A stretch of DNA of 64,000 nt from Gavia stellata (lineage: Eukaryota; Chordata; Aves; Gaviiformes; Gaviidae), in the NCBI RefSeq assembly GCF_030936135.1, contig NC_082596.1, positions 8,966,155 through 9,030,154 of the forward strand, read 5' to 3'. The position numbers were made by a program, and so were the translations under genes. Positions 1 to 11,000 of the stretch are shown piece after piece (the stretch's first letter is position 1; every line of letters begins with the position of its first letter). The notes under the pieces were generated by a model. It searched no databases. It saw only the letters and a program-made list of their open reading frames with translations, and had not been told where the DNA came from.

Positions 1-789
1 CAAACTTTTTATGGACTGGACTTAATAAGCTTATTGTATAGCCGAGAAAACAGAGGCAGAGAGTTTAATAGAGTTTCAGAGTTTCAGGAATTTGTGATTT
101 CCTCTTCAGGCCACTGCTTGAGGAAGAATGATAACATGCTGTGGATTTCATCAGTTTGGGTCACAGTAACCTGCCATAAAGGTGATGTTGTTCAGTCCAA
201 TCACACACATGGGGTAAGTGTGCTTTACAGAAAAGCCACAGAAAAAGCAGCTTGGTCTGTCACAGTTTAACCCGCCCCTCAGCGGGTGGCTACACGCAGA
301 ACTGTGTATACAGATATTCGTTACTCAGCAGGCTAGGGCCTCTTTTTGGAATAAACGATTAGCTGCGCTTCTTGCCAAAGAGCTGTTCGCTGGGAAACTC
401 ACACAGCACTTGCAGCATGCGCTGCACCCTCTGAACTTCATCAGAAGTGTGTGAAGGCATTATTTTGCTTCTACTGCAGTCCGGGTTCCTTCCTAGTTGT
501 CACGTTAATAGACGAACATAAGAGTTTGCAATTCAGGATCTCGTAAACAGGCTTGTTTTTATATAGTAGCACATACGTCCCCACGATTTTGAGCACCTGT
601 GCCAGGACACTGCCCTCGCAGTCCTTTGCTCAGCCTTTCCCAAGACTGGTGCCCTTTCGGTCCTCGGGCAAACCCCTTGCACACGCCCGCCTCCCCTCAC
701 CAAATTGTGTGAAGCCCTTTCTTCCCGGCACGGTAACGCTTCGGGAAGCAGGGCGGCAGGGCACTGGCGTTCACTGCTCCCAAAGCTTG
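1..789. other. Upstream flank of NDRG1, no gene recognised
   Basis: This stretch lies upstream of the CpG island. Short open frames occur on both strands, but none has a recognisable domain or a splice context that would make it an exon. GC content rises from about 600 onward toward the promoter. Confidence 0.5.
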
Positions 790-1087
790 CCCGGAAAGGG
801 GATGGCAGAGGTGAGCCTCCCCCGGCTGGGCTGCGCGCCGGGAGGAAGGGGGGACCCGGGCTTGCCGGTGTGCGCCGGGGTTCCCCGCTGATTCTTAGGG
901 ACCCTGTGCAGACCGGCCATTGGGGCTGTAGCCGCCGCAAACGCGTGCGGGCGACGGGGGGAGCCCTGGGGCGCAGGGACGGGCGGGCGGAGCCCCGGAA
1001 CGGGTGGCGGTCCGCCCCGTGCTCCCGTCGGGGAGGCGGTGGCAGCGGCGGCGGCGGGCAGCGCCGCCCGGCGGGCGGGGCGCGGGC

Positions 1088-1094
1088 TATAAAT
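1088..1094 (+). promoter_or_regulatory. NDRG1: TATA box of NDRG1
   Basis: TATAAAT sits inside otherwise GC-rich DNA, about 80 bases upstream of the exon 1 splice donor. The usual 25-32 base spacing puts the transcription start near 1115-1122. A TATA box within a CpG island fits a gene with strong inducible expression. Confidence 0.75.
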
Positions 1095-1117
1095 CCGCCC
1101 CGCGGCGGCGGGCGGGC

Positions 1118-1173
1118 GGTGGTCGGAGCGCGGCGGCGGCGGCAGCAGCGTAGGGAGAGCGGTACCGCAGCAG
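1118..1173 (+). other. NDRG1: NDRG1 exon 1, non-coding 5' UTR
   Basis: The 3' boundary is a near-consensus donor, CAG|GTAAGA, with GT at 1174-1175. The 5' boundary is inferred from the TATA box and is uncertain by several bases. The exon is rich in GGC repeats and has no ATG, so translation should begin in exon 2, as in mammalian NDRG1. Alternative upstream or intronic first exons cannot be excluded without transcript data. Confidence 0.65.
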
Positions 1174-1188
1174 GTAAGACAGGGTCCC

Positions 1189-1245
1189 TCCCTCCCTCCC
1201 TCCACCCACCTGTCTGTCCGTCCATCCATCTACCCCCCCCCCACT
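1189..1245. repeat. C-rich tetranucleotide low-complexity tract
   Basis: A run of CCCT units is followed by CTGT/CCAT-type tetranucleotides and a run of C. It starts about 15 bases after the exon 1 donor. It is a simple sequence likely to vary in length between individuals. Confidence 0.8.
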
Positions 1246-3896
1246 CCTGCAGACCTTGCAGCCCCTTCGAGGGCGCATCCTTGCATGACCCTGCTCCTTT
1301 TTCTTATCAGTAAATCCCTTTCCCCCTCCCTGCAGGCAGGGCTTTGCCGGCGGAGGAGCGGGTGGCTCTTAGCGGGGTGGTGGCTGGGCGCTGGCGGGAG
1401 GGAGCAGCGGACGGGGCGCCCCGAGCCGTACCCCGGCCCTTCTCCGTGGCGGGGGCAGCTGCTGGATGCTGCTGCCACGGTCCGGGCTCCCCGGGCAGCA
1501 GCGGACAGGGCTGGGCTGGAAAACAGCTGTGAAGCGAAGGCACATACTTTTCCTACGGAAGTTGGCTACTGGCGCTTGTTGCTTGTGTCTCTGCTCTCGC
1601 AGCTCTGCGTTGGGTTGGGAGCAGCGGACAGACTTGACTGGTGTCCAGCCTTTACTAGCCGTTGTTTCAGTGGGGTTATTATCCTCATGTGTGATGATAG
1701 GTGCGGTTTGCCATCTGTGCTTCCAGGCACTGCTCAGGTTCAGAGCGCTTCATGGTAGCGTTTGCAGTGGAGGCACAGATGTGTATTGAGTCTGATGAAA
1801 TAAGTGATTTCACTTCTGCTAGGGAGGATGTTTTGGTTAACGCTTTCCACTGTGTTACGGTTTTCCTATGAAACACTTGCAAACTGGCATTGCTCACTGT
1901 TTTATAAAGACCCCAGTTCCTGATTTTGAACCCATCCCCAGAATAGGACTCCCTTTAGGCTTCAGGTAGAAATATTTACCAACTATATTATTTGGATGTT
2001 TTTCTCCTCAGTTGTCTGTTTAAATAGGAACGGTATTTTGAACCTAGAAAGGGCAGTTGTAGTGGTGTGGAAGAGGTCAAAGACAACCTGAAGCTTTCTG
2101 TCCAGACTCTCTGCAAGGTGTTGCACTGTTTTCACTTCTGGCTTTTTGTCAACTTTTTTTTTGTGTGTCAAAGATACACAGCTGCTGAAAAACTCACCAT
2201 TCAGGGCAAGCAATGGCCATAGCCTGTAAACAGGAGCTATGAAATGCTTTAGGTAAACATGTGAGAAGCCTGTCTTGCTGGTTTTGGTCTTGGCTGTTAC
2301 AGGCATAATTTACATCAGAACTTCAACCAGTGGCATTAAGCTGGTGCATTTCGAACTTGGCTCTGGGAACATGTTTTTTAAAATTTTCTGCTCTTTTAAC
2401 CAGAGTCTAATGTAGTTTGACATAGAACGACTGTGGTTTTATCACAAGTACTTGCGTAAACAGCAGGCAGCTAATGCTGTACAATGTCCTATGCACAGCA
2501 AGAATTTAATGACTGTGGATGAAATGGTGAAACTCAGGAGTAGGTGCAGCAAAAATAAAGTGTTCCTTAAAGGTTTGTACAGTACCCTGAGTACTAATAA
2601 GCTCTGTGCCCTTCAAGAAGAATAATTCATGAATGTGTTCAGGAGGAACTGGTGTGTGTTTTGACAGGGAAAATACAGATGCAGTGGAAACAGTTTTTAA
2701 TGTAGTAATGAGAGACTACTTAGGGTGTGTATGGTTTCTGTACCTAATATTTTTCAGTGTAAACTGAACAGATGCCATGGCATAACAGTCTGAGGAACGG
2801 GAGACTGCAACCTCTGAATCTGAGTTCCTTGCACTGCGATTCAGCAGATGCCTGAGTGGGCTGGATTTCAACTTTGAAAACTATGAACCAAAATTTCTAC
2901 AATCAGTGAACTGAGAGATGAACTCATCCCCTTGAGAACGGCCACTCTGCAGAAGTGGCTGGCCTTGAACCAGGCTGGGGGAGAGGCGTCCAGAAGGTCT
3001 TGACAAGCTGGGGTTTTCATTTGTTTCCCTTAGGAAAAAGGGTTTGTGTACTGATTCCCTACACTCATTGGCCACTTTACGCAAGGTGACAGCAGGACAG
3101 AGATGTCAAAGTGTCAGGTGTCCACAGAATTTGGCAGTAGCCAAAGAAGTTACACCCACTGCTGAGGGAGCCCTGCCACATGCACCTGCCTGTGTTTGGG
3201 AACCAGCATCCGCACCACCAAAAACCAGACTCTCAAAGTTTTTCGGTTCTCCCCTGCACAATGGCTTTTTTGTTCTTGCCAAAATAAAAAGGAGTGATAA
3301 AACTGTGACGGATCATCTGGGTAGATTGTAGGAATGCTCAGTAAAAACAGCAGGTTTCCCCAATTTTCTTCACTCCAGTGGGAGATACTCTGCTCTTTGA
3401 ATATTCCTGTTTTGCACTATGACTGTTATGTGGGGAGATCACAGGGCATCTTGGGAAGCACTTTGGCATGGGAGTCTGGTCCTTAAAAAGTCTTACAAGA
3501 CAGTTGAGTAATTTGCTCTTGTAGTTCAGGTGGGATTAGCAGTGAACTGGTGTGAGGAAAAATTCTTTGATTCAGGTTTTTAAACCTAAGTGATTAATTT
3601 GTTTGACTGAAGTGCAACATACATCTTCTCATGACCAACTTGAGGGATTTTGGCAAACTTCTAACTTCCCATAGAAAATACTGTTTTTTCACTTAACCTT
3701 GTTAGAGCCTGAGAATCTGTTGTACAAAATGTGGAGCATATATGTAATGTGACGTTTCCTGCTTTTATTGTCTCAAGATAGAGTGAAAGAAAAGATACAG
3801 AAGGGGTGAAACTGGCTTGAAGCTCTTCAGAATGAAGAGTACTAGAAACTGTGAAACTCTCAAAAATAATTGTGGTAGATCAGCAATGTTTGCATC

Positions 3897-5025
3897 TGTG
3901 GTGGGCTGACCCTGGCTGGATGCCAGGTGCCACCAAGCTGCTCTATCACTCCCCCTCCTCAGCTGCACCGGGGAGAGAAAATACAACGAAAGGCTCGTGG
4001 GTTGAGAAGAGGACAGGGAGATCACTCACCATTACTGTCACAGGGAAACCAGACTCGACTTGAGGAAATTAGCTTAATTTATTACCAATCAAATCAGAGT
4101 AGGATAATGAGAAATAAAACCAAATCCTAAAATCACCTTCCTCCCACCCCTCCCTTCTTCCTGGGCTCAACTTCACTCCTGATTTTCTCTACCTTCTCCC
4201 CCTGAGCAGCAGAGGGGGACGGGGAATGGGGGTTGAGGTCAGTTCATCACACATCGTTTCTGCTGCTCCTTCCTCCTCAGGGGGAGATCTCCTCACACTC
4301 TTCCCCTGCTCCAGCGTGGGGACCCTCCCACAGGAAACAGTTCTCCATGAACTTCTCCAACACTGGTCCTTCCCATGGGCTGCAGTTCTTCATGAACTGC
4401 TCCAGCATGGGTCCTTTCCATGGGTTGTAGTCCTTCAGGAACAGACTGCTCCAGTGTGGGTCCCCTGCAGGGTCACAAGTCCTGCCAGCAAACCTGCTCC
4501 AGCATGGGCTCCTCTCTCCACAGGTCCTGCCAGGAGCCTGTTCCAGTGCAGGCTTCCCACAGGGTCACAGCCTCCTTTGGGTATCTGCCTGCTCTGGTGT
4601 GGGGTCCTCCATGGGCTGCAGGTGGATATCTGCTCCACCGTGGACCTCCATGGGCTGCAGGGCACAGCCTGCCTCACCATGGTCTTCACCAGGGGCTGCA
4701 GGGGAATCTCTGCTTCGGCGCCTGGAGCACCTCCTCCCCTCCTTCTGCACTGACCTTGGGGTCTGCAGGGCTGTTCCTCTCACATATTGTCACTCCTCTC
4801 TTCTCCGGCTGCCATTGCACAGCTGGTTTTCCCCTTTCTTAATTATGTTGTCCCAGAGGCGCTGCCACCATCACTGATGTGCTTGGCCTTGGCCAGCGAT
4901 GGGTCCGTCCTGGAGCCGGCTGGCGTTGGCTCCGTGGGACATGGGTGAAGCTTCTAGCAGCTCCTCACAGAAGCTGCCCCTGTAGTCTCCCCACTACCAA
5001 CACCTTGCCACGCAAACCCAATACA
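3897..5025 (-). mobile_element. Solo LTR of an old avian endogenous retrovirus
   Basis: The element is about 1.13 kb, bounded on the + strand by TGTGGTGGG and CCCAATACA, so read on the - strand it starts TGTATTGGG and keeps the TG...CA ends of an LTR. I recall this LTR type from many bird genomes; the family name is not certain. An AATAAA on the - strand (complement of 4078-4083) near its 3' end supports the minus orientation. The middle holds imperfect tandem units containing CCATGGGCTGCAG and CTCCAGCATGGG. Expected CpG sites are mostly changed to TG or CA, indicating age. No gag, pol or env sequence adjoins it, so it is a solo LTR left by recombination. No perfect target-site duplication is visible. 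The open frames inside it, up to 175 codons, are not genes. Confidence 0.75.
4325..4710. repeat. Imperfect tandem units inside the LTR
   Basis: Roughly ten diverged copies of a unit containing CTCCAGCATGGG or CCATGGGCTGCAG are spaced about 35-50 bases apart. They are internal to the LTR and probably lie in its U3/R part. They make the LTR unusually long and create the chance open frames here. Confidence 0.65.
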
Positions 5026-8000
5026 ACATGATGCATAAAGCTGGAAGCTTGAGGCAGCAAAAGCCCATTTGCTGTCAGGGCAGAGCACAGCCTGGGAAGC
5101 CAACAGCCCGAATCAGTTTGGTCCCAGCAGTGTGCAGCGAGAGTGACTTTCTCGAGTTGCTCAGGTTCGACCACTTGAAGTGAAAACCTTCTGAAACCCA
5201 GGAGATGCCACTGCTTGATATTAATAGTGATGAAATGCTGGTTCTTGAGCCCAAGTACGACTTCCAGCTGACAGTTTGTTTACATCTCACTTCCACTTTG
5301 TGGCACAGCACCTAGAAATCTCAGGCAGGGGTACAGAAGGGCCCACTTTGTCCTGTCACTGTTTTGCTAAATAAATGGTAGTGTACGTAGACAGCCCTTT
5401 AGCTTTTAGGTGTAAATTTGTAAGTTTACCTGATGCGCGATGGTGCTGCCCCTGCAGCCTTCTCGGTGAAGAGCTTTCCGGGCCTGTTGTGTGGGGAGTG
5501 GATCTCCACCTCTCAGCAGGCCAAGGAAGCAACTCTGTACCCCTCTGCCATCTGTCAAAAGCTCTGTCCCAAAAGTTGCAATTAAATTGCTTTCTAGTAC
5601 TGGAAAGTCATGGGAAATATTCTGAAACTGTTTACAAGGCTGAGAGTAAGGCAATCCTATTTTCAGCTTTGGCGGCGTGTTGCCACGGATCACTAAAATC
5701 TGGGTTAGGCCTCTTGGAAATCAATGGCTGTGAATATAATGGCTATCGAACTTGGTGTTTCTCTGAAATGGTGGTGGCTTTTCTCTTATCTGTGTCACTT
5801 CCAGAGCCCTGGGTGACTTCAGTGGGGCCAGTCAGAGGGAGGTAATCCCCGTGGTTAATTCCCTTTGGCTGCGGAGATCGAGCAGCAGTAAGGAACCATT
5901 CAGAGCTTCTCCTGAATATGTGATCATGTATCATTAAAGTGTTATTATGACATAATTAAGCTCAGTACTGAGCGTCCATGAGAATCAGTACCATTATTTG
6001 CCATTTAATCCAGCACAGCAAGTGCTTGGAGAGTAAAGCCTGCAAGTATCCAAGTTTCAGACTGGAATGTGAAAGCTCCTATGTTGGACGACGAGGGAGA
6101 TGAGTTTAGTTTTACTTTTAGCTAAGGGCTGCTACAGGATCAGGCCTGTTTTGTTTCCCAACTGGCAGGAGAGTGTTGTCTTTGGATAATGCCCAGCGGT
6201 TTGTTGTCAAAGGGGGTGTTTGCCATGCAGAGGTGCTCAGCAATGCGCTTGCTGATGCACAGCTGGACTGCCCATGCTGATGAAATTTTCCACAGCTGTG
6301 TCTGTTTGTACAAAGCAGGATGTATGTCAATTTTACTGCTCTTGTTTTGTGTGGCTGATCACGTTTCCTATGTTTCTTTTGGGTTTTGTGCTACTTCCTT
6401 TCAGTTAATTGTCACAATTTTAATACATCTTTTTCATCTGTCAGTCAGTTTTTTTCTCTTTATAGTTGGAAGTTGGTCAATGCAGACCTTCCTTTTCAAG
6501 CCCTGTTTTTAAAACTGGATATTCACGACTTTTCCAAGCCTTTAACTGACTGCTTCCTGTCTGAACTAAGTATAGCTTCAAAAGTATAGCTCTTCTAGCT
6601 TCTTTTCTACCATGGATGTGTAAGGGCAGTCTGCTAGTACTGTATGGATGATGTAAAAATTAATGGAAAGAGCAAACCTTACGAGCTAGTGCAGCATGAA
6701 AACCTAACTGACTGTAAAATGAACCTTTCCATGTGCTTTCAACCATCCCTTGTTGTTTTTGTGTGTGTGTTGGTTTTTTCTGTCCTTGCCATTTCACTAC
6801 TCTTCCAACTTGACTTCTTTAAGAAATTCTGATTTTTTTTTTTAGGAAGCAAAAACTAAGCGCTAAGGATCTTAATCTGTAATGCCCCTGATAAAGACAC
6901 TGTAGGTGAAGGCACTGGTGTTTAAAGCAAAAAAGTATAATATATTCTATCTATATATGTGTGTGTGTTTATTGGTAGGCATAAGGTGAAATGGAAAAGT
7001 AATCAGCAAAGTAGAATGCAACTTTTAAAGGAGCCTTTATTTGTGAACACAGTAAGCAGACATCCAGACGGGAAATGCACTGTTAGAGGAAGGAAGGATT
7101 GCTCTTGCTGTGGGTTTTTCATTTGCTTCCTTCAGGAAGTTCATGTGCACCTTGTCAAACTGATGATGTCATTTTCCTACTGCCGTAGTTCCAGAGTGCT
7201 TTGAACATATTTTGTATGTATTGTATATAACATATCCCTGCTAAACTTTAAGATGCATTTGTGTCCTTGGACGAAGTTGCAATATATTGGGTTACGTGAC
7301 TATTCTATGAAATAGAGGCATTGCAGAGTTTTACTTTATTTATTTTGGCAAATTCTAAATACTATTTTTTTTCTAGATGATATAATTTAAGAACATTGCA
7401 GTTTTTTTCATGTGAAACATACTGAATTTTATGAAGTTGTGTATAAAATCCCAACCTGAAATAAAAAGTTGGGCATGCATAACTCCAACCCCGCTTGTAA
7501 ACAAAGCCTGGAAAGTGATAACTCTGATGTAATGGATGCTAACCTGGAGCATGGATGGGTACGGTTTTGAAAAAAGTCAGCTGAGGGTGAAGAATTGCTT
7601 TTTGCCCACTTTGAAGGATTTTGGAAGGCCTTATTTTGAGAAGGAAGAAGTATTCTGGCACTGGATGGTGCTGACTTAGGCACTCCCTCACCAGACCCAT
7701 CTGTTGTGATACAGGCAGGAGTGTGCTCAGCCCTTAGGAAGATCATACTGTATCTCCAGGTGCTAAGGTTTGCAGGCAATGGAAGGCTGTTACCCCAGTC
7801 TAGTTCCAAGTAGTTCAGCATGTGCAAATGCTTAAATTTGGGTAATTTTATAGTGAGACTTTCTTGGGAAGAATGAAAGATGTGTCCATAACACAATGGC
7901 CATTTGTGTGAAGTTTCAGTCCAGATTAAGATCTAGAATGCTGAAGTTCATCCTAGAAGAGGGGACTGGGAGCTCACAAGAACAAAGTAATATGCATAAA

Positions 8001-11000
8001 CTATACTTTCCTCCTCAAAAACAAACAAACTCTTTGACACTTGTCATGGGAAACTTCAGCCCAGACATTTTGGCAAGGGTTATAAAGAAAACTTGTAACA
8101 GCAATGAGCAAGCAATTTCAATAGGTGGTAGAATAAGTAGTATACCTACTCAGAAGCTGTAACCCGTATAGTATGACCTAATGAATGAATGTAAATTACA
8201 AAACATCATGATGATGTATGTTAACTTGAGTACTCATCTTTGCAACATCAACATGAAAATGCAAAACGTATAAAAAGAAACCACTGTATACTTGCAAGGA
8301 TGCAACCCAGAGAGTCAGATAACATTCCTCATCTGAGTGTACTACAAGTCTGTCCTGTCTGGAACAATCTCAGTATGTTTTTGCCTCTGACTTGCACAGA
8401 ACCACCCACTTTTTGAAGCAGTTGCAGCTGGGCAGAAGCTATGAACTATTAAAGCACGGCAGATTGAGAATAGGAGGGGGTGGGGAGCATGGCCTGACAC
8501 TGGTGAACTGCAGGAACAATAGTTTGCTTCTTGTCTGTTTAGACTGCAATCTTTGTGGCAGAAACCATCTCTTCCATGTTATGAAATGCTTAATGCATCT
8601 TTGCAGTATTCGTTATCTAATCTGCCCCCAAAGCCCAGCCTAACACCCAGGTGCAAGGCAGGTGTCAGGATCTGTACCAGTGCATCGCCTTTAGTCTCTG
8701 CTTTAGACCTTTATGTTTGCCTTCAGTTGAAGGAGCAGTGGGAGGGATGCAGAGAAGGATGTTGGGAGGATGCTAGGAGGGTGCTGGGGCAGTGGAAGGA
8801 GACAGGCTGACTTGGTGGGGTAAGAAAATGAAGCCTGGGAAAGCAGCTGATTGCGCTTCACTCTTTCCACCCTGCGATGCTGACACCCACAGCCTGGAGT
8901 CCTTTAAAGCTAAAGGACAATATTGGCACCAATACAAATGGTCATCATGTGTTTCCAAATGAACTTAGGCTGCTGCTCAGATGTCAGATTTCTTACCAAA
9001 GCCCAGGGTTCCCCTACCTCCACCCTGTGCCATCGCGCTCTGCAAGGACTGTTTGCAGCTACGTTGGCCATGAGTGGTGGCACTTGAGGTGGCAGGTTGG
9101 GACAACAGCAGTCTTCATAGCTAAAAGTCCTGGGAATCACTAGTATTTTTAATCTCTTTAAAGAAACTTTGCATTATTGGAGATACCTCTGTGCAAAGTA
9201 GTTATGACCAGAAGCAGTTTCAGGTGCCAGATGCTAAGGAAACCTGAATTTCAGAGAACTTCATTAGGGTTTGTAATCTGTTCCTCATGGAGTTGGGATA
9301 TTATAGTGTACGTAGTATTAGGGATTGCTACAACAGGAAAGAAGCCCTAAGACATTGCAAGCTCTCCATTTCCCTGCTGGCTCAGAATAGAATAGCTGCT
9401 CATTATATTGGAGGGGGGACAACAGGGGTGTCCAGCATAGGGGAGATGGGGACAGCAGGCATGTCCTTTGGCTAGCACACTAGCCCTTGCCACAGCCAGT
9501 TTCTACTCCCATGAAGCATGGGAGGACCCCGAGCTTTCCAAGGAACATTCCTCATTGCATCCCTCAGCGAGATGATTGTGCAAACTGCGTTGCAACAGTT
9601 TTCTTGCTCAACATCCGCGGAGTAGACAGAAGGGTTGCTTCCAGCTTGCTTTGTTTTGATGCTACTATCAATGTGCAGCTGCCAAAGCATATCCTGCGTG
9701 TGAAGAGTAACCAGTCCCTGGTCTGTGGAACTGGCAGTTTAAAGGCTGTGTCCGATCCCAGAGCGATTGCAGCTGAACAGATCTGCACCTGTGCAGGCAC
9801 TGGTGCCAGTCGCACAAGCAGAAAACAGGCAGAAGAAAAGGACTGGAGATGAGCCTGGAGATACTGTCTTGCTAACTGCATGAGTATGCCGAAGCTGCAG
9901 GCAAGCATAGCTGCGGGAGACGCTGCGGACCCGCACCTGCGCCGTGTTCATGGGAGCCCGCTGGAATGGGCTGCTGGCTCTGCCCTCGCAGTCGTCTCTG
10001 TGTGGCTTCACCCAGCTGTTACCTAGCACAGGGTTTTCTGGGCTAAAACATTTTAGTTTTCTAATCAGATTGGTTAGCACATAGCAGAAGTCTAAACTTA
10101 AAAATGGCTAAAACTTTAAGCCCTTGATTTTTTGGCTTTGAAAATCACTGTTACGCTACATCATGCTCTTAAAAACCCGCTTGTTTTTTTCCAAATGACA
10201 ACCTGAGCTCTTATTTTCAATCTTCACTAAAGCATGGTGGTGGAGTAGCTCACAAAGGAGGATGAAAGGAAATAAAAGCTGGTTAGAAACAAACAAAATA
10301 ACTAAATTGAGTATCAGCATTGTGCTGTGCTTGAAGAGGGATGGGTGATGACGATTCACAGGACGTCTGTGAACCGGAGGCCACCAGGCAGCATAGCTGT
10401 TTCAGTTCCTTGATATTATTTAATATAATGCTTTGGTTCTTGACCTTTTCTGATTTGAAACTTTAGGTTATTTAATGATTACACTTCCAAGCTTCCTTTA
10501 TGTCAGGTTATTAACTTAGAGTTGCAAATTGAGGTAGTCACGTATAACCAGAGTCTAAGGAAACCCAGAGAGTCCCAAGCAGTTGAGTGTCTTCAGCTTT
10601 TGACACTTGCTGCTCAAACTGTTTAGCCAGATGCTACTTAACTGTCAAAACTCATGTGTTTTTTTTAAAAAGAGGAGGAACTCCTATTAAAACATCTTTT
10701 TTGATTTATTGTGTGGAACTATGTCAGAGAGAATCAGTAACTCTGTACACAAAGGACCTTGTGACACCAGTGCCTGTAACAAAGAGTAGCTTAAACAGGG
10801 CATGGTATGGGCAGATGCTTATGCATGAACTGTTTTGGATGCCTGCAAAATGAATAATTTTTAAATTAATCACAAACAGGAAGATTGGATTTGTCAAATT
10901 TATTATAAAATATCTGAAATGTGAATTGCACTTAACGAGAGTGCACATTGTGGACCATAACCACACATGGGTGCTACTAACTGATGTCCACTTGTCTCTG

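Larger units (their letters stand above)
790..1520. promoter_or_regulatory. NDRG1: CpG island spanning the NDRG1 promoter and exon 1
   Basis: The block is strongly GC rich and CpG dense, with several GGGCGG-type Sp1 boxes (for example around 983-990 and 1074-1080). An inverted CCAAT box (ATTGG) lies at 919-923. CpG density falls off sharply on both sides. It brackets the TATA box and non-coding exon 1. Long open frames here on both strands (up to 230 codons) come from the scarcity of stop codons in GC-rich DNA and are not called as genes. One GCGTG at 943-947 fits the hypoxia-element core RCGTG, but it is a single short match. Confidence 0.8.

Noticed and set aside
941-950. Hypoxia response element in the NDRG1 promoter
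   Set aside because: Only a GCGTG core match in CpG-rich DNA, where such matches are expected by chance; not listed as a separate feature.
533-1313. Open frames of 150-230 codons on both strands over the CpG island
   Set aside because: They lie in GC-rich, stop-poor promoter DNA, overlap each other on both strands, consist of Arg/Pro/Gly-rich low-complexity protein, and match no known family.
4226-4842. Open frames of up to 175 codons between 4226 and 4842
   Set aside because: They fall inside the LTR and follow its internal tandem units; they are products of the repeat and not a viral or host gene.
3885-5035. Target-site duplication around the LTR
   Set aside because: The flanks (GCATC on the left, ACATG on the right) are only weakly alike, so no duplication can be claimed.
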